This document shows, in pieces, positions 1-10,608 of a stretch of DNA of 64,000 bases (position 1 is the stretch's first letter; each line of letters starts with the position of its first letter). Both the position numbers and the translations under genes were made by a program. The notes under the pieces were generated by a model. That model saw nothing but the letters and a program-made list of their open reading frames with translations, was not told the origin of the DNA and did no database searches. Where the stretch lies: NCBI GenBank assembly GCA_030386875.1, contig CM059569.1, positions 41,951,842-42,015,841 of the forward strand, in the 5' to 3' direction. This stretch comes from Morinoia aosen. Its lineage: Eukaryota; Arthropoda; Malacostraca; Amphipoda; Talitridae.

Positions 1-193
1 ATTGTTTTTACGTCTTGCAATAAAACTTGGATCCAATTCAAAAAGAGGGAATTGGCAATTCACAATACGAATAGCTGCGTCGTAAATTCGAGTGTAAGAG
101 GGCAAAAGCGGTGATAGCACTGCACGGACCGCGGTTTGTCTGCTGCAACAGTTAACGCATTGTTCTGACGGGCGAGCCTTGAGTGTGATAGAT

Positions 194-557
194 GGATAAA
201 GGATGTTTTATTCAAAGCAAGCCTGATACATCTCGCACATTGTTTTTTTAAATGCCTTATAACTAACACCCGTACGCAATGACGGTTACCCCCGGGCAAA
301 GGATATTTTATTTCAATCAAGCCTGATACAAATCATCTTGTACACTGGTTTTTCAAATTTCTTATAACTAACACCAGGACGCAATAACGGTTACTCCGGT
401 AAAGCGGTACCTATTTCCGACGCCTGGGTAGAGTGGGGAATTGTGGCTGAGTTCTCTCTTTTCCAAACGTGGAAAATCACAGGGCGGCGCTGCCGGGATT
501 CGCACTGCCGACACCTTCCAGAGATGGTGCGCTCTTAACCACTCGGCCACGGTGACC
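194..557 (-). mobile_element. tRNA-derived SINE-like element with duplicated tail
   Basis: On the minus strand the element starts with a tRNA-like head (557 down to 483). It contains an A-box region reading TGGCCGAGTGGTTAAGAGC and, about 45 nt on, a degenerate B box reading GTGCGAATCCC. A non-tRNA body follows (about 482-397), then two direct copies of a roughly 100-bp tail unit (396-294 and 292-194). Both tail copies carry TAACCGT.ATTGCGT, GTGTTAGTTATAAG and GTATCAGGCTTG. The head resembles a Ser or Leu tRNA, but the acceptor strands do not pair, so it is not a working tRNA gene. RNA polymerase III transcription from the internal boxes is the expected biology of such elements. I see no poly-A tail or clear target duplication. 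Confidence 0.6.
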
Positions 558-1990
558 TCGGTGAAAATGCCGACACCAAAAACATCTCCATGAATGTTTT
601 CTAATGAATTGTTGTGTATCTTTAAATTGCATATTTCAAGTCGCGCTCCAAACAAATCCGCACCAATGAGCACTTTGAAGAATTAGATATGTAGTTTATG
701 TAATAAGATAAGCAAGTTTGAATTAGCGGGGAAGAAAATTTGCCAAATTCAAACTAAGGGGACACGCAAGCATTTCAGCACCTACACCGGCACTCTGTGA
801 ATATTTCACGATCAAACGTTGTAGAATTTGTGCTCTGTATGTAACTATTACCGATAACTTGTTTTTTTTAATTATGAAATAATTTTGTAGCCTCGGCACA
901 AGCTTCGGAATAGCCACAGTTTACAGAGGTGCCGCACCGTAAAAATTTGATCCAATTTGCATGCGGAAATTGCAAGCACTTTATGTTGTAAAATAACTTC
1001 TATTCCTACTAAATAGTTATTAAATTTCATGAATAGAAACTGAGACCACATTTACTCTGACAGTAAAATTAGGTCATGTTTCTTTCATATTCCTGAATCC
1101 AGGTAATGCACTACAGAATTTTATGAAGTAAACTCTACGGAAATTACATCGGACATTTAACTTACTTTTCGTCTACAAGTTCCTACGTGAGCGTCTTTTT
1201 GATTTACACTGTAATAGACGAATTCTTGCCAACACTTTGTTAACTTATGATGCTGTCTAGTACGCCCTAAAAATTACATCATAACAATATGGTCAAACTT
1301 AATTGATCAGCGTCTGACAATCTCATAAAATTATTTTCAAACAGCTTGGCAATCACAAGAAGCTTTGTCGATTATCAACAGAGTGTATTATACGTAAAGC
1401 GAAGCTTGCTTATCGAAATTGATGGTACGGTTGTATAGTGGAAATCCGGAGTAGCATTTGAGATTTTTAAGTGAATGTTCAGATAAAATTTGTCACTTTT
1501 CTGTTCAGTGATGAAAGTGTTATGAACAAGGTGTGAATTGTTTCTAAATCGTGACACGAATAATGTATTAACTAATATTCCCAATAATAAAGCAGTGATG
1601 ACCAAACATGAACACTTGAAAATTTTCCAATCCTATGGAGTGAAATTTATTTAATCCCCATTGGGCAAAAATAAGCATTAACTACGACTAAAAAATAAGT
1701 CTCAGTTATACTGTCACTCAAAACTTCTTACAAGATTCCGAGAATGTCAGATTGAACATGTTCTCTTTTTCAGTTGCTTTTGATGTGGCCTTCTATTGTT
1801 GCTAAACAAACCCACACACCCGACTTGCAGATTGTGCCGCAGCACCAACAAAGCAGCTGTGGTTCCGAGGCACCTCAGTGCATTCCAGCAAACACTGGGA
1901 AGCAGTCGAGTTTACTTGTGAGGGGATATGCTCTCTAGCATGGTGTGTGATATAATAAGCTAGCAAGTTCTGTCTTTGTACTAGTGTTAC
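558..1990. other. AT-rich stretch, no gene recognised
   Basis: Only short ORFs without recognisable motifs are present. The part at about 1069-1190 is a diverged copy of 3298-3420 (shared TTAGGTCAT, CATATTC, CTCTACGGA and GACATTTAACTTACTT). Around 1960-2020 short repeats related to AGCAAG...TTCTGTCTT begin. Confidence 0.5.
1069..1190 (+). repeat. Diverged dispersed repeat, copy 1 of 2
   Basis: This stretch aligns in the same orientation with 3298-3420. Both contain, in order, TTAGGTCAT.TTTCTT, CATATTC.TGA, an ACTCTACGGA.ATT block and GACATTTAACTTACTT. The copies differ at many positions and by small indels, so the duplication is old. I do not recognise the family. Confidence 0.55.
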
Positions 1991-1993
1991 CGA

Positions 1994-2325
1994 GCAAGGA
2001 GATGGAGTTCTGTCTTCATGCTAGTACTAGCGTACACAGCCCGTTAAAAATGATGGGATTCATTGTTCTCCATGAAAAAATTTTCCAGATGTGGATGACA
2101 AACAAATATATCCATTGCAATAGTACCCGCGATTAAAATATTCTTGTACTTGTGCACTGGCGAAACTCGTATCACAGATACGGTCATTGAGCGTCCTTGT
2201 GAGTGTCACAGAGAGATGGAAGAAGCATACACCAAAAAATACGTAAACACACCAAGGGTATTATTAGGTAAGAAGAAGATTGGCTAGCAAGGAGATGGAG
2301 TTCTGCCTTTATGCTGGTATTCCTG
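1994..2325. repeat. Direct repeat flanking a Helitron copy
   Basis: The words AGCAAGGAGATGGAGTTCTG and TATGCT.GTA occur at about 1994-2025, just before the Helitron copy, and again at about 2287-2320, just after it. A shorter related word (AGCAAGTTCTGTCTTTGTAC) lies at about 1964. The flanks are therefore a small local duplication in which, or next to which, the Helitron inserted. Confidence 0.6.
2027..2273 (-). mobile_element. Non-autonomous Helitron, copy 1
   Basis: Read on the minus strand, the element runs from about TCTTACCTAATAATACCC (ending near 2273) to a 3' terminus of an imperfect hairpin followed by CTAG (2027-2030) and then T. This matches the Helitron hallmarks: 5' TC, a 3' hairpin about 10 nt before CTRR, insertion next to T and no TIRs. 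The body shares the palindrome GTATCACAGATAC with the other copies. The hairpin stem has drifted to G-U pairs (CCCGTTA with TGATGGG on the plus strand). The element is about 247 bp and has no Rep or helicase coding capacity. Confidence 0.6.
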
Positions 2326-2329
2326 ACTG

Positions 2330-3290
2330 TCTTAAAATTGAGAGTGAAGACGGTAATGTTTATGATAAAAATATTCGTTTACAAGTTAATTCATCTCATG
2401 CTGGAAAATAGTTTAAATGATGTAGGATAGTAAGTAAAATGCTGACCACTTGTTTTGTGGTTGGACTGCAGTATGAATGTGTGGAAAAGTACCCAGAAAT
2501 TTCTCGTTATAAAGTTCTGATACGCATTTGCACTCCGACCTTACCATCAAACTGCATAGCCTGATTTTTTATTTTATTGCTGATTTTTTCATTCAATTGC
2601 CATCTATAAACGGTTATTGAAGCATACGAGTATTCATACCCTATCAAATTCTACAAATTCATACATATCGAATTATTATAAATTTTATAAAGTACCGCTT
2701 TGCTAAATCTTATTCATACACAGAAGTCCCTCTACTTTTTCCTGTTAATATAACCGATCTCGCATGATTTTTTTGAAAATTGTGATAATGCAAAAGTTAT
2801 GCAGATTAATCGTTCATACATAATACACTAAATCCACTCAATGAACTTAAAGTAGTTATTGAAATTAATTCATAAAATATAATAACAGTTGTTCACCATA
2901 GCTGTTTTATTGACGACGTAAATTTCTTAAATTCAAATAATTGAAAATGAATGAAAGATGAAATAATCGAATTGAAAATTTCTTGCAGTGAGTAAATATT
3001 GATCAGAAGTTGATGTAATCGTAAATGAATAGAAAATAAAATGTATATGTTCAATATCTTCTACATTATCATCATATCTATGAAATTTGGAGCCTGCAAC
3101 TAAAAAAAAGCAGATAATACCTAGCCGTATCCATAAAGATCGTCTATATTCAATAGGTTAAAGATTGTGGCGTTAGTTTTATATTCCAGAGTAGGCTCGG
3201 TACAAAGTTTCATTGGATGTTAGATGATAGTGATCTATGTTTGGAAAACATCATACAAAGTAATTCAAGGCTATATTGTGTCATCAAGTG
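2330..3290. other. AT-rich stretch, nothing recognised
   Basis: Very A+T-rich sequence with short homopolymer runs. I see no ORF with coding character, no inverted repeat of note and no tandem array. Confidence 0.5.
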
Positions 3291-3297
3291 CAGAATA

Positions 3298-3420
3298 GTT
3301 AGGTCATATTTCTTCCATATTCTTGATTCAAGCTAGTAATTCATTACCGAATGGGTGTAACAACTCTACGGACATTGCATCTGACATTTAACTTACTTAT
3401 CATCCCGAAGTACGTTACAA
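3298..3420 (+). repeat. Diverged dispersed repeat, copy 2 of 2
   Basis: This is the partner of 1069-1190 and is recognisable by GTTAGGTCATATTTCTTCC, AACTCTACGGACATT and GACATTTAACTTACTT. The similarity fades beyond about 3420. The family is unknown. Confidence 0.55.
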
Positions 3421-4789
3421 CGACGTTCTGAAGAAAAATACTAGTTACGTAGAATTGAGACATTGACTTACGCTAACGTGGTTCACTTGGACAAAAATTA
3501 CCAGCCAATAACATTGTCCTCATATACTGAGACTGCACATGTTTCCTAGTAAGTGTAATTTTCCTGGTGGTAATTCATTGGGAAGAATAAAGAAAACAGC
3601 GATTTTGGGGGAAAATGAATTTATTAGGGAATTTCTTTATTTAGCTAAAAGTTTAGGGGGATAATTAAATGTAATAATCAAATTTCTATGAACTAAAAGG
3701 TGAAAAGTAGCAAATTAAACGTGAATCAAATAAATGAAACTTATAACCCTCGCGCTTTATACAACTAATATACATTTTTTTGAAACATTCCAACATTTTT
3801 AATGGTAAATAAATCTCCCTCATTTTGATTCTGAATTTTCTGATTTTGTCACACACCTCAATTTGTGAATATAAACTATATCATAAGCTTATATGAAGTG
3901 TGAGTGACTTGATATCTTCACAAACATTTTCATTATATTCTTATAATCATTTTTTTGGAAGTGAGAAGAATTTACTCACGGATTGTCTAAAGGTTCTCCG
4001 CCTACGCCGAGTTGTTGAGCGACTTATGTACTTACATGTATGAGCCTTAGACATCTGTCCTATATTCCTAGCTCAACTAAATTTCATTTGACTTCAAATT
4101 TACTTAGAAAACATTTAATTAACTTTGCAGCCCTGTAAGATCATTAACTTGAGTTTATCAACTCTTAGAGTAAGTTATGTGTGGGCACGCAATATCAAGA
4201 AAAGAAAAAGTGGCAGTCATGAGAACATTCAGAACACTCTTCAAAATATTTTAGAGTGAAAGTCTATCCTATCAGAACAGGCCATCTCTGACACAGTATT
4301 AACCTGGCATTATGATGTAATAAAGAGAATCCACAAGGCTTGGGAAGAGCATCTAATTAGGTTAATGAAAAAGACATAATTGAACTATTTTCAGCCCAAT
4401 TAACGTCGGTCCCTGAAAATTATCCACGCAATTAAATTTTGTCAACTTGATCAATTCCCGTTGCACAATATTCCTTACCCTGACCATCATGAAACTCCAA
4501 TGACTGCAATAAATTCAGCAGAAAGTAAATAAACTAAAAATTTTACACTGCAGGTATAATAAATTACGGGTGGCATGACAGAAGCCATTTAAATCCAGCG
4601 CCCCTGTTGAATACTCGCAGGGAGCGACCAGTATTGACGCTTAGCTTAGTCAGCCATAAAATGAAACTTATATATCTTTAAGAGATCCCCAAAAATACTC
4701 CCCTGTAATAGTTTTCCATATTCTGTTTGGAATATATCATTATTATTAAAATATACAAATAAAAATACCTTGCAACGCTAGCTTCAGTT
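3421..4789. other. AT-rich stretch, nothing recognised
   Basis: No repeat array, inverted repeat or coding-like ORF is visible here. Confidence 0.5.
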
Positions 4790-5053
4790 GTGCTTGAATT
4801 GCAGATGTAACTAATCGCTAGAGCGCACAGGGTGTCGAGCGCTGGTAGACGCGCAGCGCTGGTCTGACGTTGCCTATAACTTGGACTTTGAAATCACAGA
4901 ACATGAAGTCATGAAAGCCAGCCTAGTTACCTCCGCGTACGGTCACTAACGCCCCAATTTCACAGAACTGTTCTTCGGAGTAGCGACAAGTGCCCAGGAC
5001 ACAAACTCAACTCTATCCTTTTAAACTATCCTCGCTGTTGAGTTTAAGACACG
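4790..5053 (+). promoter_or_regulatory. Possible promoter / 5' UTR-like island
   Basis: This local stretch is richer in G+C and CpG than its surroundings (for example GAGCGCACAGGGTGTCGAGC near 4820). It precedes an ORF with a hydrophobic start at 5054. A TATAACTTGG word lies at about 4874. Assignment as a promoter is an inference from composition and position only. Confidence 0.15.
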
Positions 5054-5305
5054 ATGACAAGAACATCGACCATCGCTCAGATCACAGGTTTAGCGGTGTT
5101 ATGCTACTGCCCTCTCTTTGTCTTGGACGACTCCGGATGCGAAGTTCGCAGGTGTCAACAGATCACCTCAACAGATGCATGTTCAAAGCTAATATTTTTT
5201 ACACGAGACTTGCTCGTCCTGATGATTACTTTCGAATCAGTGTGGTTGATTTATTTTTGGCTTAATGAACTACAATTCAGCGTTTTTTCAGGAAAGACTA
5301 TGTAG
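5054..5305 (+). CDS. Unverified ORF with signal-peptide-like start
   Basis: This 83-codon ORF starts at ATG in the context GACACGATGACA. After a short polar start (MTRTSTIAQ) there is a hydrophobic core (ITGLAVLCYCPLFVL, residues about 10-24). A Cys-containing stretch follows (CEVRRCQQ, then DACSK). This fits a secreted-protein first exon. CGCAG|GTGTCA at about 5148 could be a splice donor ending the exon early. I do not recognise the protein, no downstream exon is evident, and random ORFs of this length are common here. Confidence 0.2.
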   Translation: MTRTSTIAQITGLAVLCYCPLFVLDDSGCEVRRCQQITSTDACSKLIFFTRDLLVLMITFESVWLIYFWLNELQFSVFSGKTM

Positions 5306-5698
5306 TCCTCACGGTATGAAATTAAAGGAATGTGAATTTTGCATGGAATAGTAGAAACGGCCCAGTAATCTTACGCTGAAGCCCTTATTTTTTTCAAATT
5401 TTTCAACGATTGGCTTTCATCATGATAAGTACGGCAGAAGTACTGCAAGTAATTTTGGCAACATGCCAATAGATGTTTTTTTTTAGTTTTCAACAGATTC
5501 ACTAAAATATTTATGCCTTGCTTCCAGAAAGAAATGGAACGATTTTTGAAGAAGTAACACAGGAATTTTTGAAATATTGTTTCGTCATAGTTGTCTAGCC
5601 GATATTAAATTTTATCTTAAATTCAATAGATATCAAATTAAATTATGTATAAGCAAAACTTTCTCTCATAATATTGTAAAATCTCTGGATATACAAAA
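5306..5698. other. AT-rich stretch, nothing recognised
   Basis: Only poly-T rich sequence and short ORFs are seen. Confidence 0.5.
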
Positions 5699-6012
5699 CC
5701 TACAAACATTTCAAAACTTCAATGCTCTCGGATAGAAGAAAAAAATAACCCCCACATTTCCACTAAGTACAATAGGTAGGAATGCATGGAGGAAAATTCT
5801 GTCATCATGCCCCAAAAATATGCCCCGTCTACAAATAGTTGCAAGCCTCATTTGCTGTCAAGATTCAATCTGTGAAGATGTGAAGCCTACAAACATTTTC
5901 AAATTTTGATGCTCTCAAAAGGGAGAGAAAAGTAATCTCTACATTTCCATTGAGGAGGAATGAATGGAGCAAAATTCTGTCTTCATGCCCCAAAAATACG
6001 CCGTGTCTAAAT
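5699..6012 (+). repeat. 187-bp tandem duplication
   Basis: The block beginning CCTACAAACATTT at 5699 recurs at 5886. Both copies carry ATGCTCTC, ACATTTCCA, AAAATTCTGTC.TCATGCC and CCCCAAAAATA.GCC in the same order. The second copy ends near 6012. Divergence is moderate, so this is an older duplication. ORFs on either strand here are repeat by-products. Confidence 0.75.
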
Positions 6013-7109
6013 CCTGATTTTCGCCTAAACTCGCTCACATTCACACCCACTCAGAAGGCCCACATTAACGCGATGCCAAGCCTGTATTATTTCGAGCTCA
6101 GCATGACAGACTCATTAGTGCAAAGTGAACTCCTAGGAGCTCGGTTCTAAAGTCTCATTTGGTCGAGCTAGCAATGGAGACTCAATTTTTCTAAATGAAC
6201 ATTCTAAATCGAGTAGCTGCACCATTAAAGCCCTCTTGGAGTGCTACACAGACACTGCTTAAGAGTTCGCGTGAATCTAAATTGTTTTCTTTTTAACCTA
6301 ATGAAGTGCTCAAAAACCGTGTCGGTGTTCTGCGCAGACAAACAGAGCGTAGTACGGTATTGTTCCAAGAAGAACTTTGGCACTGTTTTTTTATAAACTA
6401 GATTGAAAATTGAATAAATTAATCGTACATTGTGTTTCATTGATTGATTTAGGCTAGCAAATGCATGCAAATTCAAGCAAATGCAGAAAACAGAATGTAA
6501 TTCATTTTGTCAGGCTGGACCTGATACTTGTAGGATATAAATTCTCAATGATTTTTAAGTTAATTTTATGTCGTTCACTTGTGTGTTCACTAGTCTAACA
6601 GTATATTAATGAACAGAAGTTCTCTCCTCTAAAACTACTTTAAAAAGCGATGTTCACAGGAGTTAACTTCAATTTATCATCGAACTCTAACAAAATTTTG
6701 ATGAAAGTAAAGGTGCAAGACATTTCAAAACTCCCTGCGTCATAGATTCTCGCTCAGCAACTCTTTTTGAGGTCGAAATTAACGAATTTTTTTCAGCTCG
6801 CAAGTAACCAAATTTTTGAGTTGATAAAACTCAAGTGCAGCTCGCTGACATCAGCGCCAAGACCATCTACTTTTTATGCAAGTGAGTGCCCACAAAGTCT
6901 TTGAAATATTTGCAGAAGTAGAAAAGTTTCCCTCCTCGCAGTCTGTTAATTCTGAACTGTGCGATATAGAGACTGTTCTCGAAAATGACCTTGTAGAAGG
7001 AGTTTATTTTTTTGAAGCTTCTTCTCCTTTTTTTCCGCAGATTTCCTTATCATGTGGGTGGCAGCATGAGAAAGTGTGAAAGTTTAGCAGAGGGTTCAAC
7101 ATTCGAGCC
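6013..7109. other. AT-rich stretch, short ORFs only
   Basis: ORFs of 60-83 codons occur (for example 6876-7079 plus and 6225-6476 minus), but none has a recognisable domain, signal peptide or codon pattern. I see no repeats. Confidence 0.5.
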
Positions 7110-7367
7110 ACTTAATTGAATAAAACAACTTAATTGAACAAAGCAACTTAATTAAATAAAGCAACTTAATTATATAAAACAACTTAACTAAATAAATTAA
7201 CTTAATAAAATAAAACAACATAATTAAATTAAGCAACTTAATTAAATAAAACAACGTTATTAGATAAAACAACTAAATTAAATAAAACAACTTAATTAAA
7301 TAAAGCAACTCAATTGAGTGAAATGACTTATTTAAATAAAACAACTTAATTAAATAAAACAACTTAT
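7110..7367 (+). repeat. About 18-bp AT-rich tandem array
   Basis: About 14 diverged copies of a unit close to CTTAATTAAATAAAACAA, with indels and drift (AAAGCAA, AAATGA variants). There is no coding content. Confidence 0.85.
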
Positions 7368-7433
7368 CCACATATTACAGCTCGGTTTGTGGGCGTCATT
7401 ACCGTACATGAAGGTCAGATGATTTCAATGCAC

Positions 7434-7480
7434 GAAATGACCGAACACTAAATGACTGAACACTAAATGACCGAACACTA
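7434..7480 (+). repeat. Short 15-16-bp tandem repeat
   Basis: Three consecutive copies of AATGACCGAACACTA, the second with ACTG for ACCG. Confidence 0.75.
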
Positions 7481-8954
7481 CACATCTCAATTATACAAAA
7501 TCTCCACAAAAAATAAACTTACTCTTAAATGTGTATTACTCTTCAATGTTGAATCTTGACCAAAAGTGTGTCAAGAAAGTTCTTTCCCTCAAAAAATGAT
7601 GGGCTGTAACATGAAAAATCAGTAAGGAACTACTACTCCGTCAATGTAAAAATAAAATGTGTTATGCATTACCCATTACAGTTTTATCGTGACACAATTT
7701 TAGAAACTTTTGTCTGAACGCCGACAATCCAATCTATTCATTTTTTAAATCATGTACACAGAGACAATTCAATTCTTTCCATGGAAAGATCGAACTATTT
7801 AGTCTTACATACAAGTTTGAAAATGGACAAAACTGAAAATGAAGGATTTTCGAGGGAAAAGCAGGTGCTGGAAATTCAACATCCTTTTTATAATTGTATT
7901 CGCTCTTCAAATATTTTAAAAGTTATAAATTAATTTACCAATTTTATTAAAGGTATTTTTTATTGCAGATGAATACGAACGTGGAAACTGATTCAATGCT
8001 TGCAATTTTAATGTTTATTTCCATGTGCTCAGCTATAATTTGCCGACAATAACTTACTCTTTGCGCATGTGGGGTGCTCTTTTTTCTTAAGGTAGCGCAG
8101 TCTAAAGTTCATCCTCGCAGAATGTGGGCGGCCCAGTTACCCCTTTCAAAAAAAAAACACAGAGACCTAGAACTGTAAGCTTCATTCGAGTCGTTAAATG
8201 TTTGCTCATCAAACAACATTTCCTTGAAAATTCTACATCTCCTCCTAATTTTCTACAACACCTGGGACAACTTGTCTCCATAATTATAATATATAATTTA
8301 TCAAGTGAAATATATCAAGTGAAACAGGGCAATTACTGCAAAAAGATGATTTAACATACATACGAAAAAAAGACACACACACACCATTGCAGGCTCCCAA
8401 CATGGCGACATCGACAGGCTTTACGAAAGAAATTTTCTGCAGAATTTGAAGAGGAAAGTGCATTAAACGGTGGTCACTGCCGCAACACTGCCCGTTATAT
8501 CAGCGTCAGCAGCTCTATCCCCTAATCCACGTTATGGCGGTGGCGACGTAATGGTGGCTAGCTGCAGAGCACGCATGGATTTGGATCCTACAACATTTCG
8601 AGCTTTCAGGTACACAATAGGAATAGTGTGCTGGAATCAAGGCACCATCTTTCTGTATGTTCGTGAGATTTTAGCCGCGTTCCGTGGATAAGTATCATTG
8701 TGGGTGGCATTTCATGTCGTGCTGATTGAAAAATTTAATATTATGCAAAAATAAGCTATTATTTAGGATTATTTTGAGCATTTTTGAAATTTTCCGATGG
8801 TGAAGTTCCGTTAGAATGAGGAAAATTATTGTAGCAGCCTGTTATTTTACCTGATTATTGGGTGATGAAAAGTACTTCCCTTTCCCCGAGCGGAAATTAC
8901 TGTTTACTGGCTAGAAACAAATGCTCGAAATAATTATTAGCCCTAGTTCAATTT
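7481..8954. other. AT-rich stretch, no supported gene
   Basis: A small (AC)n tract near 8375 precedes CCATTGCAG and an ATG in good context (CCAACATGGCG, about 8403) that opens only 14 codons. An ORF at 8470-8691 has no recognisable features. There is no array. Confidence 0.45.
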
Positions 8955-9190
8955 TTACATGTATATTCGCCAGAAGAGGTTAAAATATCAGTTGTATGCA
9001 AATAATTCTGTCAGAGGAGATTAAAATATCAGTTGTATGCGAATAATTCCGTCAGATTAGGCTAAAATATTAGTTTTATGTGAATAATTAAATCACAGGA
9101 CGTTAATATACAAGTTTTATGTGAATTATCCCATCAGAGGAGGTTCAATATCAGTTGTAGGCGAATAATTCCACCAGAGGAGGTTAAAAC
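8955..9190 (+). repeat. 41-bp tandem array, about 5 copies
   Basis: The unit carries TTAAAATATCAGTTGTATGC, then AATAATTC and CAGAGGAG. TTAAAATATC starts at 8980 and 9021, giving a 41-bp period. The middle copies are the most diverged (GTTTTATGTGAAT). Confidence 0.85.
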
Positions 9191-9891
9191 ATTATTAATT
9201 TCCTGACAGTGTCCCAAGTGTCCTGAATTGGCGCGTTTCCGTGACAGCGATGAGACAGCAGTGGACACTGACAGACAGATTTGCTTCTGCCGCACCGTCC
9301 ATCACCACTAATTTGCCTGCGCTGATTGCCACGCAGGTCAAAGTTCGGATAAAACTGACTTGATTAAATGCATAAAATCTCGCGTGAGGTAATCTAATCT
9401 GAATTTTTTGTTTTATAGTATATCAAATGGAAGTTCATTTCAATGTAAATACCGATTTTTAAATGTCTAATGCCAAAAAATGTTTCAACGCTTGAAAACT
9501 GTTAGTGAATTTTTTGTAGTGTTTCAAATGCGTTAATGATAGGTTTTTAAGCTGTCGACAACAATTTCAATGTATTATAATCAAAATGAAAATGTGTAGA
9601 ATACTGGTCGATTGTGAATTCAAATTTAGATTAATCCTAATCCTCAAGTAACAATATTATTGCTCCAATTTTTTTAGGGTGAGCAATTCTAATTTGCTAA
9701 AATATTCTTTTTTCTTCTGCAGGATCAGTTTTACAAACTGCAAAACTTTTGTAAATGATGATTCGTATCTTTTGATAACCATACATTTGACCCTTGCAAT
9801 TAAATATTTCCCTCCGTAACAGTAAACTAAACATAAATACTTCAGTTTTTCATTCGAAAGAAATTCCTCGACTCATTCACGCAGTTTTGCC
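9191..9891. other. Intervening stretch with a small GC-richer patch
   Basis: Sequence at about 9215-9370 is richer in G+C (GGCGCGTTTCCGTGACAGCG and a stretch with CACGCAGG). It could be a promoter or non-coding exon, but there is no ORF or motif to support that. The rest is AT-rich. Confidence 0.35.
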
Positions 9892-10412
9892 ATGCCGCTA
9901 AAATGGCCTCCACGCTAAGTTAAGAAGCGATTCTTTTGTTGCGCTCTAATTGAAAACATGACCAGGAGCTGCCGTGCGAAATTATTTCAGCGGGTTTTTC
10001 AATTAAAAAAAACATTTTAATCCTCTTCAAGTGTGGAACATTAATTAAAACTTTGCTTTTTGCTCGTAACCAATCATTCATGATTACCAGAACTATAAGT
10101 TATACTTCAATAGAAACATTTACACAGGCTATGGACGCCGCTAAAATGGCCTCCATTCTAAGCTGAGAAGCCATTACTTCGTAGCCCACTGATTGGTATG
10201 TGACCATAAGCTGAGATGCGAAATCAGTTCAACGGCATTATTTCAACATTTTAATCCTCTTCAGTCTGAAACATTAATTCAAACTTTTCTTTTCTTACTT
10301 CAACAACCACATTTACACACCGCTAAACCGGCCTCCACTCTAAACGGAAAAGCGACTCCGTTGCGTACTGATTGGAAACATGAGCAGGAGCTGCGGCGTG
10401 CGGAAGCAAAGT
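9892..10412 (+). repeat. Three diverged long tandem copies
   Basis: The marker GCCGCTAAAATGGCCTCCA occurs at about 9894 and 10137. A variant with CCGCTAAACCGGCCTCCACT lies at about 10319. Each is followed by GAAG.GA or GAAAAGCGA, then CATGA.CAGGAGCTG, and between copies TTTTAATCCTCTTCA and GAAACATTAATT. Spacings are about 243 and 182 bp. The last copy passes into a GC-rich block. The ORFs 10193-10414 and 10323-10517 overlap this array. Confidence 0.75.
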
Positions 10413-10608
10413 AGGCAAGTTCTGTCGCGGATCGGAGATTTGTCCTGGAATGAGAGTCCATTTAGGCGGCGGCGGCGTCTCTTGCGGCTGCAGAAAACGA
10501 TCTACAAACTTCAGCATGGCCGGACGTCTCAGTCCAATGCGAATAGAAACGCGTTGTTCATCGCATTCACCATCTCAGTTCGGAATTCTATCTCGAACTG
10601 ATGAATAA
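10413..10608 (+). other. GC-rich block with short well-placed ORF
   Basis: This GC-rich patch contains a GGCGGCGGCGGCGTCTC run at about 10465. It ends with ATG at 10516 in good initiation context (CAGCATGGCC), opening 30 codons (MAGRLSPMRIETR...) to TAA at 10606. It could be a short first exon or upstream ORF. I recognise no protein and claim no function. Confidence 0.2.

Noticed and set aside
483-557. Functional tRNA-Ser or tRNA-Leu gene
   Set aside because: A- and B-box-like parts are present, but the acceptor strands do not pair, the anticodon arm is irregular and the B box has a mismatch; it is better explained as a SINE head.
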